Assembly (NCBI RefSeq): GCF_948329515.1
Contig: NZ_CAOJCN010000002.1
Location: forward strand, 554,788 to 618,787
DNA length: 64,000 bases
Direction: 5' to 3'
Origin: Cohnella rhizoplanae
GTDB taxonomy: Bacteria; Bacillota; Bacilli; Paenibacillales; Paenibacillaceae
Shown: positions 25,471-32,407 of the stretch, one piece after another
Position numbering within the stretch: the first letter of the stretch is position 1
Layout of the letters: each line of letters opens with the position of its first letter
Position numbers and translations under genes: made by a program
Notes under the pieces: generated by a model
What the model was told of the DNA's origin: nothing
Seen by the model: the letters and a program-made list of their open reading frames with translations, nothing else
Databases searched by the model: none

Positions 25471-25995
25471 TTCGCGCCGCCTGCCGCCAACTCGCTGCTC
25501 GGGAATAGCGCAAAAAATGCGCTATTCTCGCCCGCGCAAAACAGTCGCGCCGCCCGCCGCTAACTCACTGCCCGGGAATAGCGCAAAAATGCGCTATTCT
25601 CGCGTGCCCGAAGCCGCCGCGCCGTCCGCCGCCAACTCGCCGCTCGGGAATAGCGCAAAAATGCGCTATTCTCGCGTGCCTGACACCGCCGCGCCGCCCG
25701 CCGCCAACTTGCCGCTCTGGAATAGCGCAAAAATGCGCTATTCTCGCATGCCTGACACCGCCGCGCCGCCCGCCGCCAACTCGCCGCTCGGGAATAGCGC
25801 AAAAATGCGCTATTCTCGCCCGCGCAAAACAGTCGCGCCGCTCGCCGCCAACTTGCCGCTCTGGAATAGCGCAAAAATGCGCTATTCTCGCATGCCCGAC
25901 ACCGCCGCGCCGCCCGCCGCCAACTCGCCGTTCGGGAATAGCGCAAAAATGCGCTATTCTCGCGTGCCTGACCCCGCCGCGCCGCCCGGTGCAGG
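25471..25995. repeat. Seven-copy 72-bp tandem array with a perfect hairpin in each unit
   Basis: Each unit contains the 10-bp arms GAATAGCGCA and TGCGCTATTC around an AAAA loop (AAAAA in the first), then TCGC and a 44-bp GC-rich spacer. Hairpins begin at about 25503, 25576, 25648, 25720, 25792, 25864 and 25936: a 73-bp step and then exact 72-bp steps. The arms are invariant in all seven copies while the spacers differ; spacers 1 and 5 share CCCGCGCAAAACAGTC, and spacers 3 and 5 share ACTTGCCGCTCTG. A partial spacer precedes the first hairpin. The unit is a multiple of three, so artificial open frames appear on both strands. The array fills the gap between the prkA terminator and the 3' end of the nuclease-like gene. 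There are no cas genes and it is not a CRISPR. Confidence 0.95.
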
Positions 25996-25998
25996 GCG

Positions 25999-26781
25999 TC
26001 AAAAAAAGTGAAAAGGAATACGGTCGCGGTTCAACGTATATCTACGGACTTTTTGGTGCTCGGCGTTTACGGGCGAGATGAATTGTTTGGCGGCTAGCAA
26101 TCGAATGTACTTGTGAGCGGTATTTTTGCTGATGCCTATGACGGCAGCAACCTGCGATGGTCCGAAAAAACCGGTGATTTTGGATACGCAGGCCAATATC
26201 CTTTGTTCGGTCGGGCTGAGTTGGTTAAAGGTCTCCATGTGAGCGCCGCCCGCACTCCCTAACAACTGCTGCAGCAGCTGCTGACATTGCCGCGGTTTGT
26301 CGCGGAGCATGAGATAAGGGAAGCGAAGCAGGAGCCAGCGATCGAGCATGAGGTAGTTCTGGCGCATGAGCTCGTCTTCGAAGTCGGCGGAGGAGATGTG
26401 CAGGCGATGCGGGCCGCGACCGTCGAGCTCGATGGCGATGCGGAGTCCGTTGGTGAGATAAACGAAGTCGATGTAGCGATAGCCGTCTTTATAATCGACG
26501 ATCTCGTACTCGGGGATAAGTCCGGACAGCGAACGGAAGGCTGGCCACCATACGAACCGAAGAAAATACAGCGAAGCGTGCGACAATCCGCCTGCGAGCC
26601 TGGCGCGACCGCGATCCGAAGCCTTCCTGCGAACCCGGCGCCACCAAGCCGCAAACGCCGCCTCGAAGGCGTGCTGACTCTGCGGATCGGCGAGTTCTCC
26701 TGCGATTGCGATCGAACGAAGCGGTTGCAGCATGTCGTGCAGCGTACTTAACCGGCGCGTAGATGCTTTTTCCAAGTTCAT
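25999..26781 (-). CDS. Predicted PD-(D/E)XK (DUF559-like) protein with C-terminal helix-turn-helix
   Basis: A 260-residue protein of two parts. Residues about 85-170 resemble very-short-patch/DUF559-type nucleases: YRYIDFVYL, then GLRIAIELDGRGPH, then a basic stretch with DELMRQNYLMLDRWLLLRF, i.e. the D...E-x-D pattern followed by H and D..R..L. Residues about 185-260 form a winged helix (QLSPTEQRILACVS, GFFGPSQVAAVIGISKNTAHKYIRLL). It would bind DNA; cleavage is a prediction. The ATG at 26779-26781 follows GGGAGGG closely. The stop codon lies about 5 bp beyond the 72-bp hairpin array, so its transcript would run through all seven hairpins. Function unknown. Confidence 0.7.
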   Translation of the reverse strand: MNLEKASTRRLSTLHDMLQPLRSIAIAGELADPQSQHAFEAAFAAWWRRVRRKASDRGRARLAGGLSHASLYFLRFVWWPAFRSLSGLIPEYEIVDYKDGYRYIDFVYLTNGLRIAIELDGRGPHRLHISSADFEDELMRQNYLMLDRWLLLRFPYLMLRDKPRQCQQLLQQLLGSAGGAHMETFNQLSPTEQRILACVSKITGFFGPSQVAAVIGISKNTAHKYIRLLAAKQFISPVNAEHQKVRRYTLNRDRIPFHFF

Positions 26782-26964
26782 TCCCTCCCGAAATAGAAAA
26801 AGCCGCCCGAGCCGCGAATTCGTAAATTCGCTGCACGGACGGCGTGTGCTTCACACCTCTTCCCATCCAATTTACGGGAAAACCTCAAATCGCGCAACCC
26901 ATTGACTTCCATTAGAGCCTAAGGCAGACTATATGAACATCCGACAAAAGAGGTTAATCTCATC

Positions 26965-28311
26965 ATGCCATTATTCCGGAATTGGCTTCAAATCATGATG
27001 CTCGCGCTCCCGTCGCTGTTCGCGTTCGCCACGCAGACGGTGACCGGTACCGTGAACCTGATCATGGTCGGGCATCTGGGCATCGTCGTCATCGCCGTCG
27101 TAGGCGTTTCCAACATCATCATGTACAATGTGTTCGCGCTATTCTCGGGCATCGGGCATACGGTCAATTATCTCGTCGCGCAAAATTACGGGGCGGGGGA
27201 GATGCGCAAGGGGATCGCGCGGACTTATCTGGCGTTGATCGCCAGCGTCGTCATCGCCGTTCTCATCGTGCTGGCCGGCTGGCTGGGCAGCGAGGGCGTG
27301 CTCGCGCTCACCGGCGGTTCCGACAATGTCGTGCGGACCGGTGCCGACTATCTCGAACTGCGGTTCTACGCGATGGCGTTCGGCATCGTCAGCTTCGTGT
27401 TCCACGGTTTCTTCCGCGGCGTCGGCAATACCCGCGTCTCGATGATCGTCGCGATCGTCTCCAACCTGATCATGATCGGCTTGACCTACGGCTTCGTCAA
27501 CGGCGCCTTAGGCCTGCCCGAGCTCGGGGTCAAGGGCGCCGGCTACGCGATCCTCATCGGCGAGGCGATCCAGCTCGCGCTGTGCCTGATCGTCTTCTAC
27601 GGACCGATGCACCGCAAGTTCAATACGCGTACCCTCCCGAAGCCGGATTGGCGCGAGCTGCGTCTCGTTGCGCAAGAGAGCGGCAAGCTGGGACTGATGG
27701 AGTTCTCGATGAGCGTGTCGATGTACATCTTCACGATGTTCGTCGCGAGGCTCGGGGACGCGGCGCTCGCGGCCAACGAGGTAGCGCTGAACATTATGTC
27801 GTTCGGCTTCATGCCGGCGTTCGCCTTCGGATCGACGGCGACGATCCTGGTCGGGCAGGAGATCGGGCGAGGCAAGCCGCTGCGAGCGCGGCGAGCCGGC
27901 ACGGATACGGCGGTGCTCGGGAGCCTATTCATCTTGCTGCTCGGGACGGCGGAGCTCGTCTGGGCGGCCCCGATCGCGCGGATGTTCAGCGACGATCCGC
28001 TCGTCTACGAGACGGCCGCGCGCTTGATTCAAGTGTCGGCTTACCTGCAGATTTTCGACGCGCTGTACAACTTCTACGCGGGCGGGCTGCGCGGGATCGG
28101 GGATACGACCTTCCTCATGCGCGCGTCGCTGGCGCTCAGCTTCCTGCTGTTCGTGCCGCTGACGTTCTTGTTCGTCCAGGTGGCGGACTGGGGCAGCATG
28201 GGGGCTTGGCTCGCGCTGTATACGTTCCTGACGGTGCTCGGCTTGACCGTGGCTATCCGCTATTACCGGACCGACTGGCATGCGGTCCGCCTGAAGGAAG
28301 CGCACGGCTAG
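26965..28311 (+). CDS. MATE family multidrug exporter
   Basis: A 448-residue inner-membrane antiporter with about twelve transmembrane helices in two homologous halves, as expected for the multidrug and toxic-compound extrusion family. Hallmarks include LALPSLFAFATQTVTGTVNLIMVGHLG in the first helices, FHGFFRGVGNTRVSM, the mirrored QEIGRGKP in the second half and FYAGGLRGIGDTTFLM. Such proteins expel cationic compounds with Na+ or H+ entry. The substrate cannot be inferred. Start ATG 26965 with AGAGG 11 bp upstream. Single gene, convergent with the SDR gene and sharing its terminator. Between 26782 and 26964 there is a GCGAATT/AATTCGC hairpin but no convincing promoter. Confidence 0.93.
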   Translation: MPLFRNWLQIMMLALPSLFAFATQTVTGTVNLIMVGHLGIVVIAVVGVSNIIMYNVFALFSGIGHTVNYLVAQNYGAGEMRKGIARTYLALIASVVIAVLIVLAGWLGSEGVLALTGGSDNVVRTGADYLELRFYAMAFGIVSFVFHGFFRGVGNTRVSMIVAIVSNLIMIGLTYGFVNGALGLPELGVKGAGYAILIGEAIQLALCLIVFYGPMHRKFNTRTLPKPDWRELRLVAQESGKLGLMEFSMSVSMYIFTMFVARLGDAALAANEVALNIMSFGFMPAFAFGSTATILVGQEIGRGKPLRARRAGTDTAVLGSLFILLLGTAELVWAAPIARMFSDDPLVYETAARLIQVSAYLQIFDALYNFYAGGLRGIGDTTFLMRASLALSFLLFVPLTFLFVQVADWGSMGAWLALYTFLTVLGLTVAIRYYRTDWHAVRLKEAHG

Positions 28312-28327
28312 ATCGGCGCACGATCGC

Positions 28328-28380
28328 AAAAAAAAGCACCGTCCAGGCGAATCGCTCGCGCTGGAAACGGTGCTTTTTAT
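28328..28380. terminator. Bidirectional terminator between the MATE and SDR genes
   Basis: AAAAAGCACCGT at 28331-28342 pairs with ACGGTGCTTTTT at 28367-28378, with an inner CCAG/CTGG pairing and T-runs on both strands. Confidence 0.85.
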
Positions 28381-29277
28381 TTATCCGTTGATGACGGTGC
28401 CGCCGTTGACGTGCAGCACTTGGCCCGTCACGTACGAGGAGTCCTCGCACGCGAGGTAGACGTAGGCCGGCGCGAGTTCGTCAGGCTGGCCGGGCCGCTT
28501 CATCGGGCTGTCGGCGCCGAACTTCGCCACCTTCTGCTCGTCGAAGGTCGAGGGAATGAGCGGCGTCCAGATCGGTCCCGGAGCGACGGCGTTGACGCGG
28601 ATGCCCTTGTCCACGACGTTGCCCGAGAGGGAGCGGGTGAAGGCGACGATCGCGCCCTTGGTCGAGCTGTAGTCAAGCAGCTCCGGGCTGCCCCGGTAGG
28701 CGGTGATCGACGTCGTGTTAATGATCGCTGCGCCCTTTTTCAGATGCGGCATCGCCGCCTGTGTCAGATAGAACATGCCGAAGACGTTCGTACGGAAAGT
28801 CTTCTCCAGCTGTTCGGGCGTGATGTCCTCGATCGTCTTCTGCGGATGCTGCTCGGCCGCGTTGTTGACCAGCACGTCGAGCTTGCCGAGCTGGGATACC
28901 GTCTCCTCGACGGACCGCTTGCAAAATTCGGGATCGCCCACGTCCCCGTCCAGGATGATGCACTTCCGGCCCTCCGCCTCCACCATGCGCTGCGTCTCGC
29001 GCGCGTCGGTATACTCGCTCAGATAGAGGATGGCGACGTCCGCGCCTTCCTTGGCGAACGTAACGGCGACGGACCGGCCGATGCCGCTGTCGCCGCCCGT
29101 GATGAGCGCGACCTTGCCCAGCAGCTTGCCGGCCGCCTTGTATGTCGGAGATTCGACCTCAGGGGCCGGATACATATCGCTCTGAATGCCGGGCTGCTGA
29201 TCCTGATGCTGCGGCGGGAGATGGGACGGGCGCGTCGGCGTCTCGGTCGGGCTGCTCGTTTGGTTGTTTGGCGTCAT
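28381..29277 (-). CDS. Short-chain dehydrogenase of the general-stress (YghA/GSP39-like) group
   Basis: A 298-residue NAD(P)-dependent oxidoreductase. It has the 45-residue Pro/Gln-rich N-terminal extension typical of this SDR subgroup (PPQHQDQQPG), a Rossmann nucleotide site (TGGDSGIGR near 60), NNAAEQHP, the catalytic Ser in NTTSITAYRG and Tyr-x-x-x-Lys in YSSTKGA, and ends VLHVNGGTVING. Members are induced in general stress, but the substrate is unknown. The ATG at 29275-29277 follows AGGAGT at good spacing. No clear sigma-B promoter was found in 29278-29364. Single gene, downstream of spoVR on the same strand with an 87-bp gap. Confidence 0.92.
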   Translation of the reverse strand: MTPNNQTSSPTETPTRPSHLPPQHQDQQPGIQSDMYPAPEVESPTYKAAGKLLGKVALITGGDSGIGRSVAVTFAKEGADVAILYLSEYTDARETQRMVEAEGRKCIILDGDVGDPEFCKRSVEETVSQLGKLDVLVNNAAEQHPQKTIEDITPEQLEKTFRTNVFGMFYLTQAAMPHLKKGAAIINTTSITAYRGSPELLDYSSTKGAIVAFTRSLSGNVVDKGIRVNAVAPGPIWTPLIPSTFDEQKVAKFGADSPMKRPGQPDELAPAYVYLACEDSSYVTGQVLHVNGGTVING

Positions 29278-29364
29278 GGCGTATCACTCCTTGATATGGT
29301 GTCTAGGAGTAAGTTAAACCAAACGCCGGCGTTCTACGCACGATCCTCCGAATTTGGGGCTGGC

Positions 29365-30765
29365 TTACAAATTTTTCCGCGTCGTCTTGCCGCCGTCGCA
29401 GGTATACAGCACCGGCTTGCCGTCCACGACCGACTCGAGGTGGACCGGCTTGCCCCAGAGTCTCGCCATGTAGGGAAGGGTGCGCTCGGTATACTTGGCG
29501 TCCAGCTCGACGCCTTCGTAGCGGTGGCTGATGTAAAGCTCGCCGCCCCGATGATAATCTCCGTCGGTCACGACCAGATACGGAAATCCCCCGTTCACCC
29601 TCGAATAGACGAGTTGATCCCGGACGTTTTCCCACTCTTTGTCCGTAATGGTCCAGTCCGCGCCTTTCTTTTCGAACACGTACAGGTCCAGATCCTCCGT
29701 CAGCTGCTTGGTCAGGTAATTGCGGATGAAGGAAGGGTCGGAGTCCAGCTCCCGCACCTCGAACATCGCCTCGCGGCCGAACCGCTTCTCGATATCCTCG
29801 AAGATCTTGAGCCCCAGATAATAAGGGTTGAGCGAGCTGCGTGACGGCTGGACGACCGAGGAATTGAGCTTGGCGTACTCGATCGTCTCCTCCGACGTGA
29901 GCGGCAGCTCCCGGATGATGCGCTGGTGCCAGAAGGTGGCCCAGCCTTCGTTCATGATCTTGGTCTCGATCTGCGGCCAGAAGTACAGCATCTCGTCGCG
30001 AAGCATGGACAGAATATCGCGCTGCCATTCCTCCATGAAGGGCGCGTACTCCTGGATGAACCACAGGATGTCCTTCTCCGGTTCGGGCGGGAACTTGCGC
30101 AGCTCCGGCTTGTGGTCCATCATACGCACGCGCTCGGCGCGCTCTTCGTCGTCCAGCAGCCAGATGTCGTCGTAAGCGGATGTCGGGCCGGTTTTCCGTC
30201 CGGCCTTCTGCTCCCGCTGCTGCATCTCCATGTACCGGCGCTTATCGAGTCCCTGAGGATGCACGATGCCCGGATCCACGTGTTCCTGAATGGCGAGCAC
30301 CGCGTCGAGGAACCGTTCGACCTCCTCGCTGCCGTACTCGATCTCGTATTGACTGATACGCTCGGCCGTCGCCGCCATGCTCTCGACCATGTCGCGCTTG
30401 GAGGTGGAGAACCGGGCGTTGTTCTTGAAAAAATCGCAGTGCGCGAGCACGTGCGCCACGATCAGCTTGTTCTGGATGAGCGAGTTGCCGTCGAGCAGGA
30501 AGGCGTAGCAGGGGTTGGAGTTGATCACGAGCTCGTAAATCTTGCTGAGGCCGAGGTCGTATTGCAGCTTCATCTTATTGAAGGTCTTGCCGAAGCTCCA
30601 ATGGCTGAACCGCGTGGGCATGCCGTAGGCTCCGAACGTATAGATGATGTCGGACGGGCAGATCTCGTAGCGCATCGGGTAGAAATCGAGGCCGAAGCCC
30701 TGGGCGATCTCGGTAATCTCGTCGATGGCGTGCTCCAGCTGTCGTTGATATTCGATATGGGACAT
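29365..30765 (-). CDS. spoVR: SpoVR family stage V sporulation protein
   Basis: A 466-residue protein needed for normal spore cortex formation in Bacillus; the biochemical role is unknown. Family blocks seen: [79 protein letters not shown], [13 protein letters not shown] and [15 protein letters not shown]. Conserved His, Cys and Glu residues in HVLAHCDFF and EGWATFWH look like a metal site. The start is set at the ATG 30763-30765, with GGGGGT 8 bp upstream; an upstream in-frame ATG has no ribosome site. It lies on the opposite strand from prkA, with a MATE gene and an SDR gene between, unlike the compact prkA-yhbH-spoVR order elsewhere. Confidence 0.94.
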   Translation of the reverse strand: MSHIEYQRQLEHAIDEITEIAQGFGLDFYPMRYEICPSDIIYTFGAYGMPTRFSHWSFGKTFNKMKLQYDLGLSKIYELVINSNPCYAFLLDGNSLIQNKLIVAHVLAHCDFFKNNARFSTSKRDMVESMAATAERISQYEIEYGSEEVERFLDAVLAIQEHVDPGIVHPQGLDKRRYMEMQQREQKAGRKTGPTSAYDDIWLLDDEERAERVRMMDHKPELRKFPPEPEKDILWFIQEYAPFMEEWQRDILSMLRDEMLYFWPQIETKIMNEGWATFWHQRIIRELPLTSEETIEYAKLNSSVVQPSRSSLNPYYLGLKIFEDIEKRFGREAMFEVRELDSDPSFIRNYLTKQLTEDLDLYVFEKKGADWTITDKEWENVRDQLVYSRVNGGFPYLVVTDGDYHRGGELYISHRYEGVELDAKYTERTLPYMARLWGKPVHLESVVDGKPVLYTCDGGKTTRKNL

Positions 30766-30847
30766 GGGCGCGTACCCCCTCGTATTGGCATGCATGGATA
30801 TTCCATGTATATGCGGGGAGGCGGCGCGGCTTGACAGATAGGATTCG

Positions 30848-30925
30848 TCAGCCGGAGCGGTCCATCGGTTCGCCTATCATGGAGGGGGCCGGGTTGACCC
30901 GGCGGACCGGATCTTCCTTGTCCAC
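30848..30925 (-). CDS. Possible 25-residue peptide upstream of spoVR
   Basis: GTG at 30923-30925 opens a frame ending at a TGA (30848-30850) and is preceded by GAGGTGAT at good spacing. The peptide begins [16 protein letters not shown] and is hydrophilic. No homologue is recognised and there is no terminator between it and spoVR, so it could be a leader peptide or chance. The rest of 30766-31006 shows nothing else. Confidence 0.3.
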   Translation of the reverse strand: MDKEDPVRRVNPAPSMIGEPMDRSG

Positions 30926-31006
30926 GACTGATCACCTCGGCATTTAGACAAGTGAATCGGCGATTCGGTTCACTCGTTCAAGGAAATAATCGGGATTTCT
31001 ACGTAA

Positions 31007-31035
31007 TTGCGTTAAACCGTTTGTCTTGCTAGACT
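31007..31035 (+). promoter_or_regulatory. Possible promoter of the GIY-YIG gene
   Basis: TTGCGT at 31007-31012, 17-bp spacer, TAGACT at 31030-31035, in an AT-rich stretch 36 bp before the start codon. Both hexamers are imperfect. Confidence 0.35.
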
Positions 31036-31070
31036 AATAGATAGAATGTATGTTCGGGAGGACGTTGACA

Positions 31071-32282
31071 TTGCCCGCATTCTTATTCGAACCCGCCAGA
31101 TACCCGGAGCAGCCGGGCGTATACATCATGAAGAATAACGATGGCAGGATTCTGTACGTCGGCAAGTCCAAGTGCATCCGCGACCGGCTGCGCGCTTACT
31201 TCAACGGGGCGGACAAGCGCAGGCGCATCCCGGCCCTTACGTCGGAGATCGCCGAGATCGCCGTCATCGTCGTGAACAACGAGCATGAGAGCCTGATCCT
31301 CGAGAACAATCTCATCAAGATACATAAGCCTCCGTACAACCGGGCGCTTAAAAAAGACAACAGCGGCTACGCCTACCTGCAGCTGACCGAGGAGCCGCTG
31401 CCGAGGCTGATCGCGCATTACCGCGACCGGCGGGCGGTGCGGGACGGGGCCGCGGGGGCCCCGCTGCCGCGCGATCCGGGCGAAGCGTCCGCCGCGCGCG
31501 GCGAGCTTGCCCGCGCGGTCGCGGAGTCGGCCGCTGCCGCGCAGTCGCGACGGACAGCGGACCGGCCGCCGGACGCCGCGCCAGGCGAAGCGCGGGCCGC
31601 GGAGCGGTTCGGGCCTTTCGTGAGCAGCCGGTTCCGCGAGGCGGTCATCGCCTTCGTGACTGAGCACTACAAGCTCCGCACCTGCGTCACTTTGCCCAAG
31701 CGCGCCTGCCTCGAGTATCACCTGGGCAAGTGCAGCGGCGTATGCGCCGGCCATATCTCGCAGGAGGAATACCGGGAGACGGCGCGCGCGGCCGCCCGGC
31801 TGCTGTCGAGCGGAGGCGAGCGGCTGGTCGGCGCGATGTACCGCCAGATGGAGGAGTACGCGGAGCGGCTCGCCTTCGAGAAGGCGGAGCATATGCTGCG
31901 CCATATCCGGATCCTGGAGCGGACGCCCGAGCGGCAGATCGTGGACCGGGAAACCGAGGGGACGCAGGAGGCGGTGTTCTTCGGCGAGTCGGCCGTGTGC
32001 ATCGCCCAGCTGCACGACGGGATGCTGCACCGCCTCGAATGCGTGCCTTGGTCCCGCGCGGAGGCGGACTGCGACCGTTTCCTGATGGAGCGGTACCGGA
32101 CGCTGACGCGGCCGGACGAGATCATCGCCAGCGAGATCGGCGATGCCAAGCTGCTGCGCGCCGCGCTGCGCCGGCGCGGTCAGCCCGCGGTGCGGATCAC
32201 CGTGCCGCGGCGCGGCGTGAAGCTGGATCTGCTCGGGTTGTGCCGCCGCAATCTCGAGGAGACGCAGCGGTCCCGAGCCTGA
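31071..32282 (+). CDS. UvrC-like GIY-YIG nuclease lacking the C-terminal incision domain (Cho-like)
   Basis: A 403-residue relative of the UvrC subunit of nucleotide excision repair. Present: a GIY-YIG domain (PGVYIMKN, ILYVGKSKCIRDRLRAYF and the Glu of NEHESLILENNLIK), the linker with CLEYHLGKCSGVC (four-Cys region) and a UVR-like segment (MYRQMEEYAERLAFEKAEHMLRHI). It stops at RGVKLDLLGLCRRN, where full UvrC (about 600 residues) continues into the RNase-H-like nuclease and HhH domains. It should make only the 3' incision, as E. coli Cho does. An Ala/Arg-rich insertion fills about residues 120-180. The TTG at 31071 follows GGGAGG by 9 bp; the ATG at 31050 lies before that site. It precedes helD and recQ. 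Confidence 0.8.
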   Translation: MPAFLFEPARYPEQPGVYIMKNNDGRILYVGKSKCIRDRLRAYFNGADKRRRIPALTSEIAEIAVIVVNNEHESLILENNLIKIHKPPYNRALKKDNSGYAYLQLTEEPLPRLIAHYRDRRAVRDGAAGAPLPRDPGEASAARGELARAVAESAAAAQSRRTADRPPDAAPGEARAAERFGPFVSSRFREAVIAFVTEHYKLRTCVTLPKRACLEYHLGKCSGVCAGHISQEEYRETARAAARLLSSGGERLVGAMYRQMEEYAERLAFEKAEHMLRHIRILERTPERQIVDRETEGTQEAVFFGESAVCIAQLHDGMLHRLECVPWSRAEADCDRFLMERYRTLTRPDEIIASEIGDAKLLRAALRRRGQPAVRITVPRRGVKLDLLGLCRRNLEETQRSRA

Positions 32283-32326
32283 ATCGCACGACGGTCCGCC
32301 GTTCGTGCGATTTGCATTTTTTTCGC
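32283..32326 (+). terminator. Terminator of the UvrC-like gene
   Basis: AATCGCACGA pairs with TCGTGCGATT (ends at about 32313), with a 10-nt loop, and is followed by a 7-T run near 32318-32324. Confidence 0.85.
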
Positions 32327-32407
32327 ATATAGGCTTACTTGCATGGGGCAAATGGTCATGTTACAACAGGTGGATAACGAAAAGGTACGATGCGGAGGAG
32401 AAGACAC

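Noticed and set aside
23453..25513. 686-codon minus-strand frame opposite prkA
   Set aside because: Antisense shadow: composition follows prkA codon bias and it starts in the repeat array; no family match.
25471..25995. Possible CRISPR array
   Set aside because: The 72-bp units are homologous along their length, the spacers are related to one another, and there are no cas genes.
25517..26011. Open frames with 24-residue repeats on both strands of the 72-bp array
   Set aside because: The unit is a multiple of three and palindromic, which creates frames automatically; no ribosome site and no plausible protein.
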